Below, one piece after another: positions 42,377 through 51,628 of a DNA stretch of 64,000 nt. Source of the DNA: Vibrio quintilis (lineage in GTDB: Bacteria; Pseudomonadota; Gammaproteobacteria; Enterobacterales; Vibrionaceae). The notes below the pieces were generated by a model, which was given only the letters and a program-made list of their open reading frames with translations, was not told the DNA's origin and searched no databases. How positions within the stretch are numbered: the first letter of the stretch is position 1; each line of letters begins with the position of its first letter. A program made the position numbers and the translations under genes. Where the stretch lies: the NCBI RefSeq assembly GCF_024529975.1, contig NZ_AP024898.1, positions 1,178,001 to 1,242,000 on the forward strand. The letters are read 5' to 3'.

Positions 42377-44272
42377 TTAGCTGACTTTATCGTATTCAAC
42401 CAGATTATGCGGTTGCCATGGTGAATTGATCGATTGTGGCTGAAGCTGTATCCGCCACATTTCACGGTATCCGTTAAATGCAGTTCTGCCATGAACCGTT
42501 GTATGATTGTTCAGTAAGACCAGATCACCGCTCTCAAACTGATGCTTAATACTGACGTTTGGATTCATACAAACTTCGATCAGACGATCTTCCAACGCTT
42601 TCATATCTGTGTAATGCTCTGAACTGGCAATTTCAGAATAGTTTGGTTGTAAAGCGCCGGCATGATATCGGTCATCCCACACTTCCCACCAGCGAATCGT
42701 ATTTTGTCCGGTCCACGGGCAGGTCATCAGAAGCGGATATACTTTACTGTCACCACCGAAGTAGCTTTCTTTGGTTGAATAACGGATTTTAGTCTGCCGC
42801 AATTGCTCGCGCTCCCGGCCATGAATCGTCAGTGCGGCCAGTGCAGTGTCAGACGTGACGTTAATCCCGTCTGTTTCAGCATTGACCGGCTCGTTACGGT
42901 GACAATAAAGGACAAACTCATCCGGAGTAAAGTCTTCATATTGATACAGATCCTGGCTCACGTTCATATAAGGTGGAGGGCACAACAGATCCCAGTGCAT
43001 TGGCAGCGCTTCCTGCGAATCTGCTGAAGAGCTTGGTTTGCCCTGATGCCCGTCAACCGGAGAGATAATATGTGTATTACCGAATTTCCACGGCACCAGT
43101 GCACCACGTTCTGCATACCATGATTCCAGCGCCTGAGGTGCCTCAAACCGGTCAAAGCCACGCAGCACCACAGTGCCGAATTCTTTGATCAGGTATTTCA
43201 GTTCTTTGTGTTCAAACAATGAAACCGGACAATCTTCCTGCTTGTTGACCAGCATCAGACCAAATTTTTCCCGGTAAAGCACAGCACTCACCTGACGCAA
43301 CTTCTGCTCTGCTTCCGGAGTTTTTGCGGTCAACCGGATGTAACACCAGGTCCGGTTATCATACTCAACCGGAATAATCACACCATCCCGGTCAAGGTGG
43401 TTATGTTTCATATCTACAACGTATTTGCCCTGCGCGGCATCGAAAAGTACCGCAGTATGCCATGGTGTTTTAAAAGCCTGCTCATCAAACAAATATAGTG
43501 AATACTTTTTACCCACCATTGGGTGTTGGTGAATACTCAGACGAATACAATCGGAGAACTTGTCATTGAGGAAGTTATCCAGCGCTTTCCCCTGCACCAT
43601 CATTCCTTTTGCAATTTCGGATAATCTCAGGCGGCGTTGTTTATAAGAAAGCTGTGCCAGCACATGCTTTTGATCATGGCTCATAAACTTCTTCAGACCA
43701 AGATAAGTGGTGTTCATTTTATTATCTTTTAACTTCAGTTTATCAAAGTTCTCTTCATATCCAGGCTTACCATATTTATCTTTCAGTCCTTTGAAATATT
43801 GAAAGTCTTCCAGATCATCAAATTCCGGATAGTGTTCAAAATTCACAATTTTCAGATATTCACTACAATTCATCCTTTCAACCATTAAACGTAGCTTATC
43901 TGAAAAATCATAGTGGTGTTTAAGGTCAACAGAAATATAATCTGAGAATGTATGATAATCTGAGAATATATGAAAAATAATGCCTGGTTCATAAATGGCC
44001 TGAATATCACGGATCGTCTGAACAAACTTCCTTAAAACCAGATACTCACCCATATCAGGCAAATGACAAATCACTTTGTCCAGGTTATTTGTTTTACAAG
44101 GAAATGCAGGCAACAAGAGGCGAACCGGTTTGTCGTTTGCTACAAAATCACGAACCTGATTTTTTAATTTAACCAGCCCATGAATATTTGCTTCATATTG
44201 GGCAATTAACTGATTCAGCAAGATAAATGATATTTCTTCTACCAGATTTTCTTTATTGTTTATTTCTAACAT
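42377..44272 (-). CDS. Isocyanide synthase (DIT1/PvcA) fused to Fe(II)/2-oxoglutarate dioxygenase (PvcB/TauD)
   Basis: A 631-residue two-domain enzyme. Residues about 30-340 match the DIT1/PvcA family, which turns the amino group of Tyr or Trp into an isonitrile using ribulose-5-phosphate: LLLPAFPCKTNNLDKVICHLPDMGE (from 52), IYEPGIIFHIFSDYHTFSDYI and RLSIHQHP. Residues about 345-631 are a TauD/PvcB-like oxygenase with the iron triad H426-W-D428 (LPMHWDLLCPPP) and H594 (NNHTTVHGR), plus R607 for 2-oxoglutarate. In bacteria these are usually two adjacent genes. A vinyl or hydroxylated isonitrile product is inferred. A LysR gene is divergent and a terminator follows. Confidence 0.88.
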   Translation of the reverse strand: MLEINNKENLVEEISFILLNQLIAQYEANIHGLVKLKNQVRDFVANDKPVRLLLPAFPCKTNNLDKVICHLPDMGEYLVLRKFVQTIRDIQAIYEPGIIFHIFSDYHTFSDYISVDLKHHYDFSDKLRLMVERMNCSEYLKIVNFEHYPEFDDLEDFQYFKGLKDKYGKPGYEENFDKLKLKDNKMNTTYLGLKKFMSHDQKHVLAQLSYKQRRLRLSEIAKGMMVQGKALDNFLNDKFSDCIRLSIHQHPMVGKKYSLYLFDEQAFKTPWHTAVLFDAAQGKYVVDMKHNHLDRDGVIIPVEYDNRTWCYIRLTAKTPEAEQKLRQVSAVLYREKFGLMLVNKQEDCPVSLFEHKELKYLIKEFGTVVLRGFDRFEAPQALESWYAERGALVPWKFGNTHIISPVDGHQGKPSSSADSQEALPMHWDLLCPPPYMNVSQDLYQYEDFTPDEFVLYCHRNEPVNAETDGINVTSDTALAALTIHGREREQLRQTKIRYSTKESYFGGDSKVYPLLMTCPWTGQNTIRWWEVWDDRYHAGALQPNYSEIASSEHYTDMKALEDRLIEVCMNPNVSIKHQFESGDLVLLNNHTTVHGRTAFNGYREMWRIQLQPQSINSPWQPHNLVEYDKVS

Positions 44273-44646
44273 AACTTTCCCTTTAATATATTGAAGTACC
44301 TGACTATTATTTAATTATGATATGTATTTTTCTGAAACAAGAGAGGATATAATTCATATATTGATGTAAAAAATAAACAAAGCACTTCCCCGGAAAATAT
44401 ATTTTTCCCGCAGATAAAATCATTCACCCATCATGCTGTTTACTGAGAATTATCACTTCATTCTGAACATTCAGAGACAAGGATCCGGAGTTATCGTCTG
44501 ATTTTGTTACAACTTGTCTGTCCCTTCATCAGATGAAATGGCAAACATCAATTTACGTCCTCTCTGAGAATCAATATTATTACCACATATTCATATCAAA
44601 TCTACACATATAACCGGAACCAACTGTTATCGATAGAGGAACAATA
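44273..44646. promoter_or_regulatory. Divergent promoter region, isocyanide synthase / LysR
   Basis: A 374-bp AT-rich gap between the divergent genes. It should hold both promoters and the LysR binding site; no single T-N11-A box stands out enough to assign. GAGGAACAATA precedes the lysR ATG. Confidence 0.5.
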
Positions 44647-45546
44647 ATGTTAGAAAATTTAAAACGGATAGCCATTTTTAACAAAGTTGTCGAATGTGGT
44701 TCGTTTACCAGAGCGGGACTGGAATTAGGAATGGCAAAGTCAAAAGTCAGCGAACAGGTGACGGCCCTTGAGTCACATTTGAAAGTACGTCTGTTGAACC
44801 GCTCCACACGCAGAATCAGTCTGACAACGGAAGGCACAACTTTTTATGAATCGAGTCACGGCCTGATGAATCTGGCCGAAGATGCTGTAAGCTCTCTCGC
44901 TCCGATGGTCAACGAAATATCCGGACTTATCCGGATCAGTACATCGGTTGATGTCGGTATGTATTTACTGATTCCGCAGCTTAAACGGTTCAATCAGCAA
45001 TATCCGAACGTTATCTTTGATGTACAGCTGGAAGATGATTTAAAAGACCCGATTAAGCACAATCTGGATTTGGTGATCAGGATTGGTGAACTCAAATCCA
45101 GTTCACTGGTCGGGCGGGTATTGGCGCCGTTTAAGATGGGCATTTATGCCAGTAAAACGTATCTGGAAAATCACGATCAGATTAAGACATTAGATGATTT
45201 GAAGCATCATGACTGGATCACAGTCACCAGAATGAACTTACCAAACAATATGGTTTCCCTGATTGAGCAATCAGGCTTTAGCCGTTGTGTCCGGGTCAAA
45301 CCCAGACATCAGACCAATTCCCCGATGGCCGCAATGTCAATGATCCGGCAAAACATGGGGATCGGTCCGGTGGCTAATTTTCTGGTCAAACAAACGGATG
45401 ACAATTCTTTGGTACAGCTTTTCCCTCAGTTTTCTCATCAGGGGCCGAGTATGAATATATTGTACCCTTCAAGGAAAAATATACCGCCAAGAACACACTT
45501 ACTGATTCAGTTTTTAATTCAGGAAATGAACAGCTTTCCGGAGTAA
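44647..45546 (+). CDS. LysR-family regulator next to the isocyanide synthase gene
   Basis: A 299-residue LysR protein of the CrgA/DsdC-like branch (short opening MLENLKRIAIFNKVVECGSFTRAGLELGMAKSKVSEQV). The wing region is LESHLKVRLLNRSTRRISLTTEG and the effector domain begins IRISTSVDVGMYLLIPQL. It is divergent from the fused isocyanide enzyme and no other target is adjacent, so it is the likely controller of that gene. The inducer is unknown. Confidence 0.9.
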   Translation: MLENLKRIAIFNKVVECGSFTRAGLELGMAKSKVSEQVTALESHLKVRLLNRSTRRISLTTEGTTFYESSHGLMNLAEDAVSSLAPMVNEISGLIRISTSVDVGMYLLIPQLKRFNQQYPNVIFDVQLEDDLKDPIKHNLDLVIRIGELKSSSLVGRVLAPFKMGIYASKTYLENHDQIKTLDDLKHHDWITVTRMNLPNNMVSLIEQSGFSRCVRVKPRHQTNSPMAAMSMIRQNMGIGPVANFLVKQTDDNSLVQLFPQFSHQGPSMNILYPSRKNIPPRTHLLIQFLIQEMNSFPE

Positions 45547-45653
45547 ACCAGAAGGACAATCATCTGAAGGTCGGTCGTTGACGGCCTTTTTTCTGACAAG
45601 TCAATCCGCAGGAAAACCAGATGAGTACCAGACTCACCTGATCACAACACACA

Positions 45654-46307
45654 CTATACCGGCTCACCCGCTTCATCCTGCTCAACAATCTCAGACTCTT
45701 GCTTGCCTTCATTCAGCCACGCCTGTAATGCTTCGCAAGCCATCACATGATCGATATATTTTTGTGCCGCAGCACTGACTGGTATCTGGTAAGTCATCAA
45801 CCGGAGTACAACCGGAATATACATTGCGTCTGCGATTGAAAACGCCCCAAACAACCAGCCTCCCCGATCTGCGAATTCATTCATCTGCTGTGCAAATATC
45901 TGATCAATGCGTTCAAGGTCTTTTTGGGCATTTTCTGACAGCTGAACCCGGCGTGCTGCCCGGACATTCATTGGCATTTCATTTCGCAGGGCCATAAATC
46001 CGGAATGCATCTCTGCAGCCAGTGACCTTGCCAGAGCTTTCTCTGCTTTGTGTGCCGGCCATGCTTTTCCTGATAAATAAATATCATTGATGTATTCGCA
46101 AATCGCAAGAGAATCCCAGACCGTCACCTCTCCGTCCACCAGGCAAGGCACCTTCTGCGTCGGAGTAACTGATTTGAGTGTTGCATAAAATTGAGGTGTA
46201 TCTAACTGCAATTTAACTTCTTCAAAGGAGATGCCTGATTTTTCCATCAAAATCCATGCTCTTAGTGACCATGTTGAGTAGTTTTTATTTCCGATATACA
46301 GTTTCAT
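45654..46307 (-). CDS. Glutathione S-transferase family protein
   Basis: A 217-residue GST. The N-terminal thioredoxin-like lobe is MKLYIGNKNYSTWSLRAWILMEKSGISFEEV, with an NYSTWSLR active-site segment and the cis-Pro/Ser-binding VPCLVDGEVTVWDSLAICEYI. The all-helical lobe ends near YIDHVMACEALQAWLNEG. Detoxification or reduction with glutathione is expected; the substrate is not known. It is divergent from a LysR gene 113 bp away. Confidence 0.9.
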   Translation of the reverse strand: MKLYIGNKNYSTWSLRAWILMEKSGISFEEVKLQLDTPQFYATLKSVTPTQKVPCLVDGEVTVWDSLAICEYINDIYLSGKAWPAHKAEKALARSLAAEMHSGFMALRNEMPMNVRAARRVQLSENAQKDLERIDQIFAQQMNEFADRGGWLFGAFSIADAMYIPVVLRLMTYQIPVSAAAQKYIDHVMACEALQAWLNEGKQESEIVEQDEAGEPV

Positions 46308-46420
46308 CTGACTTATCCTTCTGCTCAGTTACGGTTGATTTCCATATAAGATTACAGAAATGATTTTTCTGCGACTATCGTATATTATTCATACTATCTA
46401 TAAGAATCGTTGATAGGTGA

Positions 46421-47299
46421 ATGATGGATATTGAAGCACTCCGGAGTTTTATTGCGTTTGTTGAAACAGGGAGTTTTACCCGGACAGCGAAACAGGTGCA
46501 TCGCACTCAGTCAGCCATCAGCATGCAGATGAAAAGACTGGAAGAACAGGTCGGAAAACCTTTATTTATTAAAAACGGCAGGCATTTGATGCTTTCTTAT
46601 GACGGTCAACGCCTCGCTCCTTATGCAAAGAGTCTGATCGAGATGCATGATAAGACGCTGGCTCAGCTTAAATCTGAAACGCCAACGACTCAGATACGCC
46701 TGGGCTGTCCGGATGATTATGCTGAATCAGTGCTTCCGGGCCTGACCCGTTTACTTCATCAACAGTGGCCTCAACTGGATTTACAAATTACCGCAGCACC
46801 AAGCCATCGCATCCGGATTATGCTGGACAGCAATCATCTTGACGCTGGTATTGTGACCCGTTCACCCACCTCAGAAGAAGGCTATCCGCTCCAGCGCGAG
46901 CAGGGCGTTTGGGTACAGGCAGTACAGCATGATCATCTGCTGTCAGCAGAACCGTTGCCTGTGGTTCTTTTTCAGCCGGAGTGTAAGTTTTATCAGGCAG
47001 CAATCGACGGATTAATCAAACAGAACAGAAACTTTAAAGTCATGGCCTGTACCAGCAGTGCTTCCACATTGCGTGGATTAATTGCTCATGGCCTGGGGAT
47101 CGGCGCCATGGCGCGTTCGAGTATGAGCGCCGGACTGGCTGAAATTTCCGGCAATATACTACCTGGCCTGCCGATGATAGATATTGTATTGATCCTGTCC
47201 GGCAGGAAAGAAAACCCGTTAAGTGAAGCCTTTGGCCAGCAGCTGTCTCAATGGTATCAGGAAGAAAGACAACAGGCGTCAGTTGCTTCTGTTGTCTGA
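46421..47299 (+). CDS. LysR-family transcription regulator
   Basis: A 292-residue LysR protein. The HTH is DIEALRSFIAFVETGSFTRTAKQVHRTQSAISMQMKRLEEQVGKPLF. The effector domain runs from TTQIRLGCPDDYAESVLPGL to the end. A second ATG one codon on is equally possible. It is divergent from the GST gene, which it may control. The ligand is unknown. Confidence 0.9.
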   Translation: MMDIEALRSFIAFVETGSFTRTAKQVHRTQSAISMQMKRLEEQVGKPLFIKNGRHLMLSYDGQRLAPYAKSLIEMHDKTLAQLKSETPTTQIRLGCPDDYAESVLPGLTRLLHQQWPQLDLQITAAPSHRIRIMLDSNHLDAGIVTRSPTSEEGYPLQREQGVWVQAVQHDHLLSAEPLPVVLFQPECKFYQAAIDGLIKQNRNFKVMACTSSASTLRGLIAHGLGIGAMARSSMSAGLAEISGNILPGLPMIDIVLILSGRKENPLSEAFGQQLSQWYQEERQQASVASVV

Positions 47300-47334
47300 G
47301 CCAGCGTGAACTTAAACTAAACACACCCGCAGAC

Positions 47335-47793
47335 TTACTGCCTTTCACACTCAATATTCTGAGATAAACGGCGATTATTCAGCACCAGATGCTGCTGAGT
47401 CAGCGCCTTAATTTGAAATGAACCACTGGCTTGTTTCGGAATATACTGTTTCAGATTCAGGAACGCTTCCCATTCAGGGTTACTGATGTTTTTAAATGTC
47501 AGGTGACGGGATTTGAGCTCCAGCGTTTTCTGGCTGAGGTGCCACTGCCCGTCTCCGGAAACCGCATATTTCACTTCAACTGGCTGGCCGTTTAATGCGG
47601 CGGTGAGAACCCCTTTGGTATGATAATCACCCTGAGATGTGTACTGATCCTGACTTTTTAATGTCAAACGAAACAGAGGTTTCTGCAGAGAAGCCGAGCA
47701 TTGCCACGAACCGACAAGCGATGAAGGTGCAGCCTGCGCGGAAAAACAAAAGAAGAACGACCATATACCGAATAAGAAAATTACTGATTTCAT
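47335..47793 (-). CDS. Exported protein of unknown function
   Basis: A 152-residue periplasmic-type protein with signal peptide KSVIFLFGIWSFFFCFSAQA cut before APSS. The mature part is beta-rich (LVGSWQCSASLQKPLFRLTLKSQDQYTSQGDYHTKG) and has two Cys. AGGAAA lies 4 nt before this ATG; an upstream in-frame start at 47829 would bury the signal. The order GSWQC...Y...G resembles lipocalin-like META/YceI-size domains only vaguely. It directly follows the HAD gene, 22 bp apart, so the two are probably cotranscribed. Confidence 0.72.
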   Translation of the reverse strand: MKSVIFLFGIWSFFFCFSAQAAPSSLVGSWQCSASLQKPLFRLTLKSQDQYTSQGDYHTKGVLTAALNGQPVEVKYAVSGDGQWHLSQKTLELKSRHLTFKNISNPEWEAFLNLKQYIPKQASGSFQIKALTQQHLVLNNRRLSQNIECERQ

Positions 47794-47815
47794 GAGATTT
47801 CCTGCTAAAACAATT

Positions 47816-48436
47816 TCAAACAAACACACCGAATGACTTTAATTCCTGCTCACACTGAGCAGCATTAAAAAACTGTATCCCTTTGAAACCTAGTTCCCGG
47901 GCGCCTTCAATATTCTCAGCACGATCATCAATGAAAACTGACTCTGAGGCTTTGACCTGAAACTGCTCAGTTAAATGCTGATAAATCTCAGCACCCGGTT
48001 TTAAACATCCCACTTCAGCGGATACTATCGCACCATCAAATAAAGACCAGAAATCATACCGTTGTTTGAGGTAAGCGACAATTTCATGCACGTTATCCGT
48101 CAGCGCAAACGTCCGGTATCCTGCTTCCCTGACTTTTTTCAACAAGGCAACCGAACCAAATAGTTCGAGCTGCGTTTGTTTGACATAATAAAAGAATTGA
48201 TCAACGGTCCCGGCTGAAAAAAAGCTGAATGTTTCCTGATAAGCTGCTTTCGCTTCAGATTCCGTCAGTTCCCCTCTGTTCAGAGCCGCCCACAGCGGAT
48301 GCGTAAAAATCGATCGCGCCTGTTGGTGATTATCACCGGATTCACCAAATGTCAGACGTACAATTTCAACCGGTGCCCAGCGAACCAGCACGTTACCAAT
48401 ATCAAACACCACATTTCTGATGGCACTATCCACCAT
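47816..48436 (-). CDS. HAD-superfamily phosphatase, YihX-like
   Basis: A 206-residue HAD-IA hydrolase. Motif I is VVFDIGNVLVRW (nucleophile Asp; the second Asp is replaced by Gly-Asn as in YihX-type enzymes), motif II is TFALTDN, motif III is VGCLKPGAEIY and motif IV is VFIDDRAENIEGA. YihX acts on glucose-1-phosphate; the substrate here is inferred only at family level. AGGAGG lies just before the start. Confidence 0.88.
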   Translation of the reverse strand: MVDSAIRNVVFDIGNVLVRWAPVEIVRLTFGESGDNHQQARSIFTHPLWAALNRGELTESEAKAAYQETFSFFSAGTVDQFFYYVKQTQLELFGSVALLKKVREAGYRTFALTDNVHEIVAYLKQRYDFWSLFDGAIVSAEVGCLKPGAEIYQHLTEQFQVKASESVFIDDRAENIEGARELGFKGIQFFNAAQCEQELKSFGVFV

Positions 48437-48618
48437 AGTGAGCCTCCTTCAGGTCATCAGCATTTCTGATCGCATCTATTATACCCGCCTGAGCAAATAC
48501 GCCAATTGCATTAATAATTCTGAACAGAAAAATAACCGTGAGATAACGGCAGGTCACAGAGATATGAACGGAGGTTTAAGCGAAAGAGTAAGCAGAACTG
48601 AAAGATGATGAATAAAGC

Positions 48619-48645
48619 GGTATGGCTGACAAACCCAGCCATACC
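48619..48645 (-). terminator. Hairpin after the iron alcohol dehydrogenase gene
   Basis: GGTATGGCTG and CAGCCATACC form a 10-bp stem with a 7-nt loop, 11 bp past the stop. The downstream T content is modest (GCTTTATTC on the minus strand). Confidence 0.65.
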
Positions 48646-48655
48646 ACTGCAATGG

Positions 48656-49801
48656 TTATTTACCGTAATAACTGACTGTATACAGTGCTTTCACATCTGC
48701 CACAGTTGGTTTTCCGGGGTTAGTTAATGTACAAGGATCACCAAAAGCTCTTTCACTCATGCGATCAAGCACTGTTTTGAATTTTTCTTCATTGAAGTCG
48801 ACTTCATCACAGTCTTTAAAGCAGGTCGGGATATTCATACCGCGATTTAACTCTCTCACCGCTTCAGCCAGATCATCAATACCCAGTAATTTTTCAACCA
48901 CATCATATTTGTCAGTGGACTTGCGGTTAAATTCAATCACATATGGCAATAAAATGGCATTTGCCAGACCGTGAGTCACACCAAATTCTCCGCCAATTTT
49001 ATGTGCCAGCGAGTGAACCAAACCCAGTGAAGCATTGGTAAATGCCATACCAGCTAAAGCTGAAGCATTATGCATATTATATCTTGCCTGCATATTCTCA
49101 GGATCTTTAAAGGCTGTTTCGATATTTTCAATCACTAAGCGAATCGCTTCAATTGCGTAAGGGTCAGTAAACGATGTTGCTGCAATAGAAACCACAGCTT
49201 CCGTCGCATGTGTCAGCACATCCATTCCTGTATTGGCTGTAATGTGTGCAGGCATTTTTTCCGGTAACTTCGGATCAAGAATTGCAATGTCCGGCACCAT
49301 ATCAGCTGCAACAATCGGATACTTAATATGGTTTTCTGTGTCAGTGATAACAGAGAATGCAGTAATCTCAGACGCCGTACCACTTGTGGATGGAATCGCA
49401 ATGAATTTTGCTTTATTTCTGAGTGGGGGCATCGAACCAACTTCAATGATGTCTTCAAACCTGAGCTGAGGATGCTCATAAAAACACCACATCACTTTCG
49501 CAGCATCCAGTGCAGAACCACCGCCAATCGCCACAATCCAGTCAGGTTCAAACTGAATCATCGCTTCCGCACCCCGCCACACTGTAGCAACGGAAGGATT
49601 CGGCTCAACGCCATCGATAATGATGCTTTCCATTCCGGCTTCTGCCAGATATTTCTGGCATTGATCAAGAAAGCCAAAACGCTTCATCGAACTTCCACCA
49701 GTCACAATCGCCGCTTTTTTTCCCTTTAAGTTTGTTAATTCTGCCAGTGCATCCTCACCATAGATAATGTCACGGGGAATCGAAAACCTCATTATGCTCA
49801 T
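48656..49801 (-). CDS. Iron-containing alcohol dehydrogenase
   Basis: A 381-residue group III dehydrogenase using NAD(P)H. The cofactor motif is IVAIGGGSALDAAKVMW and the iron-ligand region is GMDVLTHATEA, then GLVHSLAHKIGGEFGVTHGLANA, with three His plus an upstream Asp. Length and layout are close to 1,3-propanediol or butanol dehydrogenases; the substrate is not fixed by sequence. GGAG lies 7 nt before the ATG. Confidence 0.92.
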   Translation of the reverse strand: MSIMRFSIPRDIIYGEDALAELTNLKGKKAAIVTGGSSMKRFGFLDQCQKYLAEAGMESIIIDGVEPNPSVATVWRGAEAMIQFEPDWIVAIGGGSALDAAKVMWCFYEHPQLRFEDIIEVGSMPPLRNKAKFIAIPSTSGTASEITAFSVITDTENHIKYPIVAADMVPDIAILDPKLPEKMPAHITANTGMDVLTHATEAVVSIAATSFTDPYAIEAIRLVIENIETAFKDPENMQARYNMHNASALAGMAFTNASLGLVHSLAHKIGGEFGVTHGLANAILLPYVIEFNRKSTDKYDVVEKLLGIDDLAEAVRELNRGMNIPTCFKDCDEVDFNEEKFKTVLDRMSERAFGDPCTLTNPGKPTVADVKALYTVSYYGK

Positions 49802-50001
49802 AACTTTTCTCCAATAAGTTTCATAAAAAATGATACATAAGGCAGATTATTCTTCCCTCAGACCTTAAGAACATGACACAAATCAGAAAACAATGAACAA
49901 TAAGACTTAAATCACATATTAGTATGTATTTTGTTAAACAGATCACGGTGTTAACGTTATCAATATCACATTAAAGTGGTTATAAGAACATGATTATCAA
50001 T

Positions 50002-50030
50002 AAAAAACAGCAGGCATCTTAGCCTGCTGT
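50002..50030 (-). terminator. Terminator of the YqaB-like gene
   Basis: ACAGCAGGC pairs with GCCTGCTGT; on the minus strand TTTTTTA follows. Confidence 0.9.
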
Positions 50031-50054
50031 AACATTATCATCTGTTATAAGAAG

Positions 50055-50660
50055 TTAGCGGTTTACTTCTGCCGGATAGAATTCCAGTTCACCATCAGTC
50101 ACTAAAATGCAATCCATACCGCCGGCGTGTGCTGCCTGTTTCCCCAACAGCGTATCTTCAAATACAACACATTGCTGCGGAGTCAGGGCCATTAATTTAC
50201 AGGCTTTAAGAAAAGTATACGGATTGGGTTTATGATTATCCACATCACAGGCCGTCACAATCGCATCGAATTTGTTAAGCAGACCGGCATTTTCCAGCAG
50301 CAACATCGCATTTGTTCTCGGGCTTCCTGTGCCTAAAGCGATTTTTTTCTTACCCAGATATTGTTCAAGAATACCGCAGGTGGATGGAATACGTTCTCCC
50401 GGACAGCCGAGTTCCCTGAATACATTTTGTTTATATGAAGAAACAACGGCGGGATCTAATGAAAGACCAAATCGTCGGTTAATTTCGCTGACGACCTTAA
50501 TACTCGGCATGCCTCCCATGCTATGAAGCCACTCCGGCAGGAAAGGAAAATCAAAAAATACCGACGTATCTTTCCATGACGCGACATGGCATGGCATCGT
50601 ATCAATTAACGTTCCATCCATATCAAAAATCAGCCCTTCATACTGCTCTAACTGAATCAT
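50055..50660 (-). CDS. HAD-family phosphatase, YqaB/beta-phosphoglucomutase-like
   Basis: A 201-residue HAD-IA phosphatase. Motif I GLIFDMDGTLIDTMPCH, motif II ALGTGSPR, motif III CDVDNHKPNPYTFLKAC and motif IV CVVFEDTLLGKQAAHAGGM are all present. The closest known layout is YqaB, which acts on fructose-1-phosphate and other sugar phosphates. It is a single gene with its own terminator. Confidence 0.9.
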   Translation of the reverse strand: MIQLEQYEGLIFDMDGTLIDTMPCHVASWKDTSVFFDFPFLPEWLHSMGGMPSIKVVSEINRRFGLSLDPAVVSSYKQNVFRELGCPGERIPSTCGILEQYLGKKKIALGTGSPRTNAMLLLENAGLLNKFDAIVTACDVDNHKPNPYTFLKACKLMALTPQQCVVFEDTLLGKQAAHAGGMDCILVTDGELEFYPAEVNR

Positions 50661-50793
50661 GACATCATTCCAACTTCATTCATTGTGATATGTTTTGATA
50701 AACTGAATCTCTGTATAGCGCCGCTTAAGCGACCAGAGAATTCAACCATACAACGTTTTGGCAAGAAAAAGTGAAGGTTCTGCTACCTAAGAT

Positions 50794-50813
50794 AAAAAAG
50801 GGCCAAAAGGCCC
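50794..50813 (-). terminator. Terminator of the GNAT gene at 50824
   Basis: GGGCC-AAAA-GGCCC; on the minus strand the stem is followed by TTTTTTATC. Confidence 0.9.
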
Positions 50814-50823
50814 GGATTCTTCA

Positions 50824-51354
50824 TCATTCTACCGCTGATAAAATTGCCTGAGGCGTCTCCCATGTGTATATCCATTCAGAGATATCGCAGCCACAGGGCG
50901 TATGCCAGATACGATCCATTTCATGTAAACCACCTAAGTGATCATAAAACTGAATCGCCTTAATATTTTCTTCCGTGACTTCCAGATAAACCCCGGTGTC
51001 AGGAAAATAATGCTGTATCCACTCTGTCGCTTCTCTGATAAGTAACTTAGCCAGTCCTTTTCCCTGATATTCAGGTGCAACATGTAAAGACTCAATAATT
51101 GACCCTTTATCAAAGTCATGGTTACCAAAGGCACAAATAAATCCACACAGCTGGTTCCCTTCTTCGGCAAGAACCACATGTTGGTTAATCGGCGGGTTGA
51201 TCAAACGGGTTTGCCAGATCAGGCTACGTTCTTCATCGACTTCGTCACGCAGGTAAACCGCATCCATCACACCCTGATAATTCATACGCCAGCTTTGCGC
51301 ATGTAATTTAGCGATGCTTTCATAATCACTATATTCAGCTACTCTAATATCCAT
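50824..51354 (-). CDS. GNAT-family N-acetyltransferase
   Basis: A 176-residue acetyltransferase. It opens IRVAEYSDYESIAKLHAQSWRMNYQG; the acetyl-CoA segment is ESLHVAPEYQGKGLAKLLIREA (QGKGLA), and the C-terminal half carries VYLEVTEENIKAIQFYDHLGG. The substrate is unknown. The gene has its own terminator. Confidence 0.9.
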   Translation of the reverse strand: MDIRVAEYSDYESIAKLHAQSWRMNYQGVMDAVYLRDEVDEERSLIWQTRLINPPINQHVVLAEEGNQLCGFICAFGNHDFDKGSIIESLHVAPEYQGKGLAKLLIREATEWIQHYFPDTGVYLEVTEENIKAIQFYDHLGGLHEMDRIWHTPCGCDISEWIYTWETPQAILSAVE

Positions 51355-51628
51355 TTTACAGACCTTTTAACTTCCTGTTCGTCTCTCTGTTCCTGTTCAA
51401 ACCAGAAAAAAATATAGAAAAAATATCTTTCTGGTCTGAAATATTAACCGGATATTACCGTACGACGGCATTTTTCAATTTGCAAGCAATGAACAGCCCG
51501 GATAAACAGATTTAGATATTTCTGCCAGAAAATGACCTGACTACATGAGTTTCTTCGGAATAATCTTTCAATGTTCAACATGAAAAGAAACGATACATAG
51601 AAATAAATCGTATAAATAAAGAAATACT

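Noticed and set aside
44580..44837. Minus-strand frame over the start of the LysR gene
   Set aside because: It is antisense to the conserved HTH and shows no homology.
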